Shown here one piece after another: positions 43,354-53,859 of a DNA stretch of 64,000 nt. The stretch is from Vandiemenella viatica (Eukaryota; Arthropoda; Insecta; Orthoptera; Morabidae), in the NCBI GenBank assembly GCA_031002005.1, contig CM061919.1, positions 17,741,687 to 17,805,686 on the forward strand, read 5' to 3'. The first letter of the stretch is position 1. The number at the start of each line of letters is the position of its first letter. A model generated the notes under the pieces. The model did no database searches and was not told the origin of the DNA. It saw only the letters and a list, made by a program, of their open reading frames with translations. The position numbers were made by a program, and so were the translations under genes.

Positions 43354-43521
43354 TTCTATAACATTTGGCATATCCAGTAATTCACCAAATACGTTGACAC
43401 CAGGTGCTTCTAATACTTGCTTAATGAGTTCTACCGCAGCCGCTCCTTTAGCTGATTTTGCCAGTAGTACAAATTGTTCCAAAGGGTTGTTGCTTGTCGC
43501 ACTCCCTTTATCAGTGGTCAT
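43354..43521 (-). CDS. COPS7: COP9 signalosome subunit 7, first coding exon
   Basis: 56 codons starting at the ATG at 43521-43519 (A at -3). The text [40 protein letters not shown] and PNVIE matches the N-terminus of COP9 signalosome subunit 7 (CSN7/COPS7), a PCI-domain scaffold protein of the complex that removes NEDD8 from cullins. The exon ends in phase 0 at GAA followed by GTAAGA, a good splice donor; reading past it gives unrelated residues and a stop. The full protein is about 220-275 residues, so most of the gene lies outside what I can see, presumably at lower coordinates or beyond the window. The exon is uninterrupted and probably functional, the only clear host exon here. Confidence 0.9.
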
Positions 43522-44858
43522 ATTTCCTTGCAACCTGAATTTCGAAAAGAAATCGTGTAGCGGTTACCAATGACATTGATCATTATACCACAAACGGTAT
43601 CAACTATAATTATTAAGATAAGGACATGGCAAAATATTAAAACGCATAAAAAGAATGAAAACAAAATACTAACTCTACAATTTCTACCCACTAATTACAA
43701 CGCAACTGACTGACTAACCCTAGTTCGGAATCGAATTATTATAAAATCAGCATAAACCCATCCACCACTCTACTGACAATTCAAACATCCATTGAATCCA
43801 AAGATAATTGAAACTATCTTACACAGAAACAAACATGGAAACAAATACTTAGAAATATCGCAGGTTGTTTCTACAATTGTCCATGGATAGTATTAAGAAT
43901 ACATTTATAGTATTAGTCTAAACATGTTACATTATAGGAAAATAACTGCGTATCAAATAATATCAATTACTGATTACACAACAGTGACATTATTTGATTT
44001 TATTTTCTGTAGAAAATTCAAAAATTTCAGAATTAACTCAACAAAGTCATGCGAACACATAAAAAGAAATTTTTTCTCCATGAAGTAATAGTTCAGAGAG
44101 CTACTTACGGCTCCTATTTAAACATGCTAGAATAATACAGCTAACGGCATGAAAACGTCAAGGACGAGGATTTCAGTTTCTAGAGATATGGTGAATCTTA
44201 AAAATGTTTCAGATTGAGTTAATTCCAAACCATTAATTTTGCAGTAACCCTAAAATTTCATAATAAGAAGATAGTGAATTACTGAATTAATTTAATTCAT
44301 GGCAGTTCTGCAGGTGCTTGTAATGGATTCTCCATTATTTCAGTAGTAGCTACGAACCGCAGGAGGCAAGATGCGCGAATTAGGTCTATGGCCATTATTA
44401 ACACTTCAGCTTCAATACAGCCTATATAAACATTTAATGAAATAAAATAGTTCCACGGGGGATCAAAATGGTTAAATTACTGAATTGTTCATTTGGTATA
44501 ATATTTCCCAAATAACGATGTTTTCCTTTTCATTTATTGATAAAACACCAACGAAAACAAGACAGGCTTATCTATTTTATTTATACTGGATAATTTAAAA
44601 GCTTTTCCAAATTTTGGAGAGTTATTGTGCAATTTGAATGACAGATTTCTACGTGGACATTCCTTTAGCTTATTTGTTCCAAAAATCCTGTCACACTCTG
44701 TGGTACGGATTCCACGTTAAACTGTACGTCCCCTGTACCCAATAATACGACTGGGTTAGGTTAATGTGGCTACGATAGGGGCGGAATGCGCAGTCAATTG
44801 AAATCCTTTCAGCAGGTTGTTACCATGGAGGAAGGACCACACGGAATTATTATTATGC
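43522..44858. other. COPS7 5' flank and unassigned DNA
   Basis: The 5' UTR of COPS7 begins at 43522 on the minus strand. No TATA box or initiator was obvious. The rest is AT-rich without recognisable features. Confidence 0.4.
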
Positions 44859-44950
44859 CTGTCACACTCCTTTCATCAATTGCCATATTTCCTTACAACC
44901 TGAAATTCGAAAAGAAATCAACTAATAGTTGCCAATGAAACTGATAAATA
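44859..44950 (-). pseudogene. Partial duplicate of the COPS7 5' UTR and start codon
   Basis: About 90 bases matching 43495-43590 at roughly 80%, in the same orientation, including CATATTTCCTT, CAACCTGAA and TTCGAAAAGAAATC. The copied ATG (44886-44884) opens MAIDERSVT, against MTTDKGSAT in the gene, and then the similarity ends. It is about 1.35 kb upstream of the real exon. Confidence 0.75.
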
Positions 44951-45129
44951 AAATATCTTAGGTTATGGAGGAATAATAAAAAGTATGAAAGGAATAAATA
45001 CCTACGAGACACCACTACGAGTGCGACAAGCCAGCAAAAAAAAATATTGCATTTTAAGCTGCAGGTGCTGTTTGTATGTAAGTGCAGGTTAACTCTCGCA
45101 GAAGGGGGTAAAAAAAAAAAAAAAAAAAA

Positions 45130-45770
45130 CCCTTAAAATGACACATATTGAAAGTTTGAGGGAATATCTAGGGAAAAACGTGATGTGCTGTCAAAGATAC
45201 TGTTGAGCATGAAGTTGATGAGGTTATATTGCAGGAAACACAAACGCAAGATCAACTGTATATCCATCACAATGTAGAAATTCCATGTTATCGGTGACTC
45301 GTAAGCATCAACCACATCAACTACGGCATCGCAACACATGCCAGTTATGATCAAGCAGGTGTAATCTTGGTATCTAAGAAGAACATGGATAACGTTCAAG
45401 TAAACAAAGTGATCAAGCTTAACGTCTATAAACCTCCCAGCAGATGCTGGCCATCGTTTGTATTAATTTCAGCCACAGTACCGACCGCGGATATACAACA
45501 GAAGAAGAAAATGTCCGCAAACTCTTTGAATGGTTCAAATAAATCGATAAAAACATTATCTATGACGCCAAGGGTAAAGGCATCTTCAGATCAGCAGCCT
45601 GAAGCACGGAGCCTGTTGCCGACTTGTGTCTTGTATCTAATCAAATATTCCCAAGCTTACCGAAGATAGTGCATAGAGTTGTGCTACATGACTTTCCATA
45701 TAGCCAACCCCACCCTGTTCTTGCGCACTAGTTTAACGTTGCAAACATTGTGGCACCTGTATCACACTTT
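45130..45770 (+). pseudogene. LINE-X endonuclease remnant
   Basis: APE-type endonuclease in broken frames: LQETQTQDQLYIHHNVEIP, YDQAGVILVSKKNMDNVQVN, TTEEENVRKLFEWFK, NIIYDAKGKGIFRSAA, then DLCLVSNQIFPSLPKIVHR and DFPYSQPHPVLAH. These are the usual late endonuclease motifs, the last standing for SDHxPV-type histidine. Many stops and shifts. Confidence 0.7.
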
Positions 45771-45799
45771 TTCGTAATACAAATTAGACTATGTTCAGA

Positions 45800-46548
45800 A
45801 ATACCCTGTAATATCTTGTTAGTACTATACCTGATACGCCTGAAAACGATAAGAAATTCACCAAGTCAGTTGAGACTGTGGCCAAAGTATACGGCGTTAT
45901 TACCGAAAGGTGCATTAACCAGGTTGTAACCGTGAAAACGAAGCGGTAATCATGTAATTTAAGAACACTGTTAACCGTGACATGGCCCTAACCGTATCTA
46001 GGAAACAAATCTGGCAAAAAAAAAAAAACAAAACAGTATCGCTCGATTTCTCCCAATCTAGCAGACATCCTTAGGTGCTAGTACAAACTCTCCAACACCT
46101 GAAAGGAAAGCCTGTGCAGTAACATGTAACTCTTTGGCGTCACACCTGCTGAATATTTCTAAATTTTCAGGAGACAAAAACCACGCGCGGAAAGTCAATA
46201 GGGGCCTCACCTTTACGAGAAGATCGCTGCTTCCTAATGAAATATATTTCCGCTGTTTTAATAAAAAAAAAAAACTGGATAAAACGCTGATGATCAACAA
46301 ATGTCGAAAGGCCACTATGTACGACACATGTTCCCTGAAGTTCCTAAGAACGCTGACCCTGACACAAAAGTCTGACTTTTAACTATGTTTAAAGTAATTC
46401 TGAACGTTACCAAATTGCTTAAGGCGTTTAAAAATGGCCATCGAAAAGCCCTGAATAGAAGGTAACAGTGCCGATCATTCTCTCCCAATTTTTCTTCTCA
46501 GTGCCGCTTAAAAACTGATGAAAAGGTTGATCCTCTCACCGAAGTGTC
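45800..46548 (+). pseudogene. LINE-X linker and start of reverse transcriptase
   Basis: Decayed linker (NDKKFTKSVETVAKVYGVIT) and the reverse transcriptase N-terminal block: KFLRTLT in place of PEFLKxLG, then EGNSADHSLPIFLLSAA and KLMKRLILSPK at 46500-46548, which stands for the xYRPISLLSxxYKLLERLIL motif. The frame is cut at 46548 by Penelope-like element A and continues at 47237. Confidence 0.65.
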
Positions 46549-46552
46549 GGTT

Positions 46553-47079
46553 TCCTAGAAGCGTCCACGTCCAGATAAGGGACCTATTACGCAACGTTAA
46601 GGAGGGGTTGGGCCTGAGGCATCCCGGCATATACTCGATTCCCTGTGAATGTGGGCAACGGTATATACTATATAGGGCAGACCACACGGTCTGTATTCCA
46701 GCGTTGTTTGGAACATGCAAGATGTGTACGATTGGGACAGGTCACTAAGTCAGCCGTGGCCTTGCACAGTATTGAAGAAGGGCATACCTTCGACTTCGAG
46801 GCGACGGAAATATTATCTTTCGCCAAGGGTTTTTGGGACAGTGTGATAAAGGAATCCGTGGAGATTCGCCTGGCGGACAGCATTGTGAATAGGGATTCAG
46901 GATACCACCTTAGCACGGAATGGAATCCAGCGATAAATCATCTTCGGAGGCAGAGATCAAGGTGGCAAGATTATCGCTCTCAGCCGCCCCACTCCGCCAT
47001 GCGTACCCCTACCACGCCGCCTGCCCCACTACCCGGCCGCCCCACCAGGTCCTTCGCTGCCCCACCACCTGTGCACTGA
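46553..47079 (+). pseudogene. Penelope-type GIY-YIG endonuclease
   Basis: Reads VQIRDLLRNVKEGLGLRHPG, IYSIPCECG, then after a shift near 46670 YIGQTTRSVFQRCLEHARCV, RLGQVTKSAVALHSIEEGHT, FDFEATEILSFAKGFWDSVI and IVNRDSGYHLSTEWNPAIN, ending with a Pro-rich tail. The GIY-YIG core is complete across the shift, including the arginine after YIGQT. Closely similar in order to the endonuclease of Penelope-like element 1. Confidence 0.85.
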
Positions 47080-47162
47080 TTGGCCCCGACGCATGTGACT
47101 TACGTCACCTGGCAAACAAAGCCCCTTTAAAGCGTGGACGCTTCCAAGAATCAGACACTTCG

Positions 47163-47200
47163 CCGGAAGATGGAGCCGGAGGCAGGCTTCGAAACGTCGC
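47163..47200 (+). ncRNA. Hammerhead-ribozyme-like motif, Penelope element A
   Basis: CGGAAGA-type core (47164-47170), helix II GGAGCC (47172-47177) with GGCTTC (47185-47190), GAAA (47191-47194) and GTC (47196-47198). Penelope-like elements are known to carry hammerhead motifs with very short helix III; this copy departs from the canonical CUGANGA core and may be inactive. Confidence 0.5.
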
Positions 47201-47236
47201 CCTACATTGACGCGCTACCTCGGTGGAAAGCCTTAG

Positions 47237-47700
47237 AAGATTTTATACAAGATTAATGCTATCGTGCCTCCAGAACAAGCAGGCTTCAGAACGAACAGAG
47301 GGTGCTGTGAACAATTGATGGCACAGACAACACACATCGATACAGTTTTCCAGAAGAGATTTAAGTTCGAAGCGAATTTTGTGGATTTGCTTCTCAAGTT
47401 TGTACATCAATCCTATGAAAGCGTCTCACGAACCTACTGAATGATATGATAATAAGTTGACTGTTTAAAGCACTTTATTGTAATCAAAGTTATAGATGGT
47501 GCACATTGAATCACAGGCTTCCGCAGGATCTGACCTATTTTCAGTTATTTTCAATCTATAGACGATTCGTCTTCCTAACACCAATATGCCGCAAGTTCAT
47601 GGACGCAGACGACCTTGCCATTATTGTACAGCAAAGAAGAAGAGTAGGTACCGACAAAGGACTTAAGCATACTGCAAGTATACTTCATTAAATAACAGCA
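47237..47700 (+). pseudogene. LINE-X reverse transcriptase, middle
   Basis: Continues RT: INAIVPPEQAGFRTNRGCCE, QLMAQTTHIDTVFQKRFKFE, ANFVDL, then WCTLNHRLPQGSDLFSVIFN (standing for LPQGSVLAPLLFN) and FMDADDLAIIVQQ (the FADD/YADD box as DADD). Shifts and stops are present between blocks. Confidence 0.7.
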
Positions 47701-47897
47701 TAGATCAAGTGTTACGAAATCAGAGACGCATTGGTTTCAATAATCAAGCCATTAGGCAAGACAACAAATGCTCCTCTTTTCGATACCGTGACAGTTACTT
47801 TCAATGTCAACCCTTAACGTAACAATAATCGTAGGATTCCGCGGCCAGAGTCAGTTGATTCTTGGCTGTCCGGGTGGCGCCGCGTCATGTTTCTTGA

Positions 47898-47938
47898 AAC
47901 CGACGTTTCGACCCTCATTCTGGGGTCTTCTTCCAGGG
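47898..47938 (-). ncRNA. Hammerhead-ribozyme-like motif, inverted, Penelope element B
   Basis: In the minus sense: CTGGAAGA, helix II GACCC with GGGTC, GAAA (47909-47906) and GTC (47904-47902). Same order of parts as in element A. The core has one extra base relative to CUGANGA. Confidence 0.5.
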
Positions 47939-47957
47939 CAAAACGGCAGACATCTAT

Positions 47958-48990
47958 ATGGAGGCGCTGGAGAAGGAAATGTTGGATAACGCGCCCCTCA
48001 AACAGCGTCTGTGGTTACGCTATGTTGACGACACATTTGTTGTGTGGCCCCATTGGCGAAGTGCCCTCGACAAATTCCTGGATTATATAAATAAAGCACA
48101 TCCTAAAATTAAATTCACAATAGAAACGCAGGAACGAGCACAGCTGCCGTTCCTAGACGTGCTAGTAACCTAAAGTGACGACGGGAACCTTGGACACACA
48201 GTGTATCGGAAGCCAACACACACACAAACAGATATCTACATGCCGCATCGCACCACCATCCAGTGACAAAAAGAGGCGTCCTCACGACCTTGTGTACAAG
48301 AGCGACGAAAGTGTGTGACGCAAATAGTTTGACGACCGAGTTGGAGGCGCTACAACACACATTTAAGTCCAACGGCTACCACAATCATTGTATTAGACGG
48401 GCATTGCCACAAAAGAAAAAGACGCCAATTCAACATCTAATCAAGCCACCTCTCAGGAACGCCAAGTAGTGGTTTTACCCTACATAAGTGGCATTAATGG
48501 CATAATCGGGAAGCTGTTCAAAACAGTTGACATAAAACCTGTCTACAAAGCGCACAGCAAAGTCAGTAACTAGCTCGTCAAGGTTAAGGATAGGCTGCTT
48601 CCACTACAGCTGGCCGAGGTCTATGAGATTCCATGCACCTGTGGTCGGGTTGTACATAGGAGAGACGGGGCGCACTGTAAGGGACAGGCTGCGCGAGCAC
48701 ATCCGCAACTATAAATCTAATAACACTGATAAATCCGCCACTGCACGGCAAGCAACCGAAACCAATCACGCCATAGACTTTGAAAACACCTTTCTCATAG
48801 TGCGCAGGATAAATGGTGGCCAAGGAAGGTGAAGGAGGCGTTAGAAATTGCTAAACGCCCAAACAATATTAACGAAGACAACGGGCTTAAATTACACAAC
48901 TCCTGGCTCTCGCTGGTGCGGAGAGAGAATGTCACGTGTCACCTCCCACCAGACCGCGCCGTGCCCCACCAGGCAATGCCACCCGGACAA
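47958..48990 (+). pseudogene. Penelope-type reverse transcriptase end and GIY-YIG endonuclease
   Basis: Begins just before the catalytic YVDD: MEALEKEMLDNAPLKQRLWL, RYVDDTFVVWPHW. Then IKFTIETQERAQLPFLDVLV, a stop, GNLGHTVYRKPTHTQTDIYM, TKRGVLTTLCTRATKVCDAN and VYEIPCTCGR followed by YIGETGRTVRDRLREHIRNY (GIY-YIG core). NAFN-type ending HAIDFENTFLIVRR, then after a shift KEALEIAKRPNNINEDNGLK. Different subfamily from Penelope elements 1 and A. At least four breaks. Confidence 0.85.
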
Positions 48991-49144
48991 TCAAGAATCA
49001 ACCTTAACATAACAATTTTTATATCATACCATAAGCAAATGACAAATACCGCTGGGAAAATCAAGTGTAGAATATATATAGTGAGGAACAGCTTCTGAGG
49101 AAGGCAAACCGACATAACCAGGAAGCGACCATTGACATTATTTA

Positions 49145-49310
49145 TACTGCTGTCGAAAATTGCATCCCAGTATGGTTTGGCCGTGCACAAACTGAGAAAG
49201 TGAAATCCATCTGAACATTGCTGAGTGAATTGTTGGTGCTATACTGCGATCCAGCAGCCTGCCTGGGATTCCGTTCGTTTCCAAAATCTGTCCTCCGAAT
49301 ATCAGACTCC
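49145..49310 (+). pseudogene. LINE-X reverse transcriptase, C-terminal piece
   Basis: Reads AVENCIPVWFGRAQTEKVKS and, after a shift, SLPGIPFVSKICPPNIRLQA, corresponding to the thumb region (EYCxPVW...) of the same LINE as 47237-47700. It ends where the CR1-like LINE begins. Confidence 0.65.
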
Positions 49311-51569
49311 AAGCAATGCAGAACGTATATTTCTAATTAAGCCCGATGAAAACCTTTTGAGGTATCAAGTAACTGAAGGAATAAGTGATCATGAAGCAGT
49401 TCTGATGGATATTAGAGGATTGAGTAAACCAGCAGCCAAAATTGAAGGGGGAAATAGGTACAATATAAAAAGGCACAGGTTTCAAATTTGAAGAGATATA
49501 TTCAAGAGAACAATTCAGCAAATGGAAGGAAGACTCAGGTACAGTAGAGTCAAGGTGGGAAGAGTTCAAGGAGATAATAAGAAAGGGGGAAGAAAAATTT
49601 ATTCCAAGGCAGAAAATAAAGAGAAGTAGAGAACCTATGTACTATAATAGGGAAGTGAGGAGGTTAAAGAGGTTGGTAAGAAAAGAACATAACAGAGTTA
49701 AGAGACAGCAGGGTAGTAGGGTATTTTAAAACAACTAAACAAGGACTTAATAACAGCAAAGAAAATGGCTAAAGATGGGTTTATGAAGAGTATTGTCAGT
49801 GCAGGAGGACCATTGACTGATGCATCTAGAAATTTCTATGGCTATATCAGGAAACTGAGGGGAAGGGAGGGTGTAGAGACACTTATAGATAAGGATGGAG
49901 AAGAAGTTACTGACGATTTGAAAAAGGCAGAGATTTTAAGTAACTGGTTCAGTGAAAGCATTAGGGACAATGAATCAGAAACAGGAGGGTCTAATTCGGA
50001 GAACGAGCTTAACAACACAATTAGAAATGACGATAGTAAAAAATTTGATATTCATCCTGAGGAAATCATGAAGGAAATAAGAAAGCTGAAAAAACATAAA
50101 GGGGCTGGTGAAGATAATATTACTACAGATATCTTAAAGATAGCCGGATGTGACATTGTACCTTATCTTGAAATATTATTTAAATTGAGTCTATACACTT
50201 GCTGCTTACCACAGGACTGGAAAAGTGCAATAGTAGTACCGGTACATAAAGGAGGGGTGAGAAATAGAGTTGAGAATTACAGGCCAATCAGTTTGACATC
50301 AGTGGTAGGTAAATTAATGGAAAGATTGATATGCAACCACATCAGAAATATATGTGAGGAACGTAAGTGGTTTTCAAGCAGGCAACATGGTTTCAGGCAA
50401 GGATATTCATGCGAATCTCAGTTGGTGGGATATATGCAAGATATTTCAGATGAAATGGACAAGGGAGGCCAAATTGATAGTGTAGCACTAGATCTGTCTA
50501 AGGCGTTTGACAGAGTAAGCCATAAAATGGTAGTAAATAAGGTAAAAACCATTGGAGTGGATAAGAAAGTCATTTGCTGGGTAGAAGAATTTTTAAAAGG
50601 TAGAAAACAGAAAGTTAGGGTAGGAAATGTAGTATCAAAAGAAGTGGAAGTAAAAATGGGTGTGCCACAGGGTAGCGTATTGGGACCATTGCTATTCATT
50701 ATTCTAATGAATAATTGTGTTGATTGTTTACTATCTGAAATTAGATTGTTTGCAGATGACATAATGCTGTATAAAAGAATCAAAACGATAGAGGATTGTA
50801 AACAGTTGCAGGGTGATCTGGACAGGATATCTAAGTTGGGTTGGTAAACATGGAATGAAGATAAATGCAAAGAAGAGTCAGCTTATTAGATATCACAAAT
50901 AAAAAACAAAAGGTTAATTATGAATATAAGGTGGGGAAAGAATTGCTTGCTGAAGACTTGAAAATGTAAATATCTTGGCATTACATTTGATAACAAGCTT
51001 AACTGGGCAGGACACATAGGACAGGTGGTAGGAAAAGGTTTCAAAGTTCTGCACTTGTTGGAGAGAGTGATGAGGGGATGTACGAGAGAAGTCAAGGAAT
51101 TGGGTTACAAAACTTTGGTCAGACCATTGCTCGAATATGGTAGTGTAGTATGGGACCCTCATTTTACGTATCAAATACAGGAGTTGGAGAGGGTGCAAAA
51201 AAGGGCTGCTAGATTTGTTTCTGGAAATTATCGCAGAATGCAATCAGTGACGGATATGATAAAGGAGCTGGAATGGGATTCATTGCAAGACAGGAGGAGG
51301 ATGAGGAGGGTCATGGGAGTGTACAGGGCATATACTGGCGATGAAGGCATGGAAAGATATTGCAATAGGTATGAAAAGTAGTGCATGGAAGGGAAAAGAT
51401 GACCATGACCACAAGCTGGCACTCGATTTCAGGCACAAGGGTGTGGGAAGATTTCTCTTTTTTAGGTAAGGGTGTCAGGGATTGGAATGAGTTACCAAGA
51501 GAAATGATGAATAATTTACCGAAAACTTTGAAAGAATTTAAAGATAAAATTTGTAGAGGGCAAATGTAG
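49311..51569 (+). pseudogene. CR1-like LINE ORF2 (endonuclease end, reverse transcriptase)
   Basis: Endonuclease end: SNAERIFLIKPDENLLRYQV, TEGISDHEAVLMDIRGL (SDHEA box). Then a 360-codon open stretch (49765-50847) with HKGAGEDNITTDILK, YRPISLTSVVGKLMERLICN, LDLSKAFDRVSH (first catalytic Asp), GVPQGSVLGPLLF and RLFADDIMLYK (catalytic DD). After breaks at 50847-51025, the thumb and C-terminus: GYKTLVRPLLEYGSVVWDPH, ERVQKRAARFVSGNYRRM and GKGVRDWNELPREMMNNLPK, ending at 51569. No RNase H. Breaks before 49765 and around 50850-51020 and 51380 inactivate it. Confidence 0.88.
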
Positions 51570-51655
51570 GTGGGTGCAGGATAGGGGGAAGATGGTGGGT
51601 AGGGAAATTGCCACCGGAGCCTGTGCTCCATTGCAATTAAATTAAATTAAAAAAA
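49311..51655 (+). mobile_element. CR1-like LINE, 5'-truncated, with ATTAA tail
   Basis: Plus-strand LINE starting in the endonuclease and ending with a 3' UTR and ATTAAATTAAATTAAAA tail. The 3' end contains a small hairpin (GGAGC 51616-51620 with GCTCC 51625-51629). Copies of the same family's 3' part occur on the minus strand at 55165-55870, 58735-58915 and 59508-59612. Confidence 0.85.
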
Positions 51656-53859
51656 AAATCTACATGAATAGGCATTGATGGCCGCGGCACACACCCATTG
51701 TTTGCAGATAGCTTTCTCGCATGTCATTTGGCGATTATTGTAATAATTTTTTTGGAGACTTCAAACAGTATTTATGTGACTGGATGACCATCCAGTAATC
51801 TTGGATTCAGTGGTTATTTAAATTGTGCACTGTTGTTTTTTCTGTTCCATTAATCACTTTTTTCTTTATTTCTACTAGCAATGAATTCAAGTTTTCTTTG
51901 CTGCCCAAAACAAGAAACTATTTCTGAAAATACAGTTGAATGATAAACGTGCACAAATTGACTTCAAAGGGAAGTTTGAATCGATCATAATATTCAAGTA
52001 TACAATATAGTTTGTAAGTGCTGACGGCAACAGTAATCCTGTAGAGAATTTAATGATATTTGGAAGTATGCCTGGTGATACTATCAACAGAATTTTATAA
52101 AATTCATGTGCCAAGCATTGAATTAGTTACCTCAAAGACATTCTTGTTTGAGGAGAACACAGGCAAGCAGAGTGAAGAAAACAGTCACTCAGACATGGAA
52201 GAGCTTATACGAGTGGAGCGATAATTCATTACAATAATACTGAGAATAAAACATTGCTCTGATTAAAGTTGATATTCTCTTATCCCTACCTACCAGACAT
52301 TATCAACAAAACATATATTTGATGAAAGGAAACATCCTGCAATATTTATTAAGCTCTGAGGTCAAAATTGTACCCACCTACTAAACAATGTTCAATGTAA
52401 TTACACAGTTTTTAACATGCAGATTAATATATCAAGTATGCAACTGTCAGCAATTAATATTCTCCACATTTCTTTGCGCGTTTTGTCCACACAGTGCAAC
52501 AGTCAACTGCTCACCAGTTAGTTTAGTCTCACTCCTCAGCTGTTTCTGTCCACGCAATATTGCATATTGTCCTCTGTGCTAACCACGCCCTATCACATGG
52601 TCTCATTATATGTATGTTCCCTTTTTTGATGCTGCTATTTTATTGGGATAGTGAATATATCAGTACCATATTAGCTTTCCATATGTACACTTCTTGTTTA
52701 TTTTAGTTACCATCTGAGCTGAAATCCTACACTTCTTAGGTTGTTCTGAACATATTACGGAATTGAAAAAAGTGTATATTTAGAAAGAGGAAAGCTGTGT
52801 TTCTTTTCTGTTTTTACTTATGGCTTTATTCCTCATCAACGTTGAGGTCACTTATAGAGGTGGGACAGCTGTTAAATATAGCAGACATCTTTTAGGATTA
52901 TGGAAGAGCGAATTTCAATGCATCACATGTAACACAAAGTCAAGCTGCATAGGCTATTTTCTAGGGATGATTCCAGAAGAAACATATATTTCTATCAGCA
53001 ACTTCATATGAAACTTCAACCATCATTCATCTGTGATTTCTCTGAGCTTTAGAAATAGCTCCTAATACATCAGTGCTATATGCTACGAATGCAATACAGT
53101 AGGATACGTGTTTCATTTGAGATGCGGTCGTTGTGATTCTAAAATCACTCACTTCCTGCCTGTAGCGTCTCTGTTGATAACACGTCTCTAAATCTAGTCT
53201 ACATTGGAAAAAGCAAATATGGGCCGGCCTTGATGACTAGTTATTTAATCCGCTTCTTACCGATATTTATTCATCAGCTTGTAAGAGGTAGCTCATGAGC
53301 GTTTGAGGCATGTTTGATGCAAGTTTATCAACATATAAAAAATATAATTTTCTTTGGACTCTGAGTAAAATGATACAAATGGCCAATCAGAGAAAATATT
53401 TGGCTGTATGTTTACCCAGGTTTCATGGGTCAACGGAAAGTATGTATTGAATGATATTCTAGTTTCAGGATTCACGTGTTGTTATTTATGTTATTTGCTA
53501 CAAGCTTCCTGTGGAAGTAACTAAACGTGATTATCTTGCTAGACAATTGCCCCTATATTTAGTCCATTTATTCTAAATTAGGCAAGACTATATTTGGAAC
53601 CGAAATTTTTGTACAAATGTCACAGCAATGAAGGGCACTCTACTTGAATATAAATTAAGATGTAGACAAGGGAACAGGTTTTATTGTTTTTGTTTATGAT
53701 TTTACAGCGGCCTAGAGTAAAATATATATATATATTTAAATATTTGAAATTATTTTCACAGACAAATTTGTGAAACAAAAAAATAAAATAAAGAGAGAGA
53801 AAATATCACACTTTGCCAGAGCATATAATTTTATTTTTTATTTTAAAAAATAGTTCAGA
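51656..53859. other. Unassigned DNA
   Basis: No gene or known repeat recognised. It includes a short TA run at about 53723-53737 and AT-rich stretches. Confidence 0.4.

Larger units (their letters stand above)
46549..47236 (+). mobile_element. Penelope-like element A (3' part only)
   Basis: 5'-truncated Penelope-like element made of the GIY-YIG endonuclease region and 3' end. It sits between two adjoining pieces of LINE-X reverse transcriptase. A hammerhead-like motif lies near its 3' end (47163-47198). No clear target duplication was identified. Confidence 0.8.
47816..49144 (+). mobile_element. Penelope-like element B (5'-truncated), with inverted terminal segment
   Basis: Reverse transcriptase end and GIY-YIG endonuclease on the plus strand. 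The left end (47816-47945) is an inverted copy of part of the element's 3' region: complement of about 47850-47880 shares GCCACCCGGACA and CAAGAATCAAC with 48968-48995. A hammerhead-like motif lies in the inverted part, and a weaker one near 49095-49135. Confidence 0.75.
45130..49320 (+). mobile_element. LINE-X: endonuclease/RT LINE interrupted by two Penelope-like elements
   Basis: A plus-strand LINE whose decayed frames occur in order in four blocks: endonuclease and RT start (45130-46548), RT middle (47237-47700), RT end (49145-49310). The breaks are filled by Penelope-like elements A and B. Related fragments occur at 59700-59895 and 60115-60756. The family is recognisable (phrases like DDFPHSQHRPVL, PPEQAGFR) but I do not commit to a clade. 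Confidence 0.75.

Noticed and set aside
43522..43533. Upstream extension of the COPS7 exon by four codons (start at 43533)
   Set aside because: The codon at 43533 is TTG; the ATG at 43521 has a suitable context and fits the family's N-terminus.
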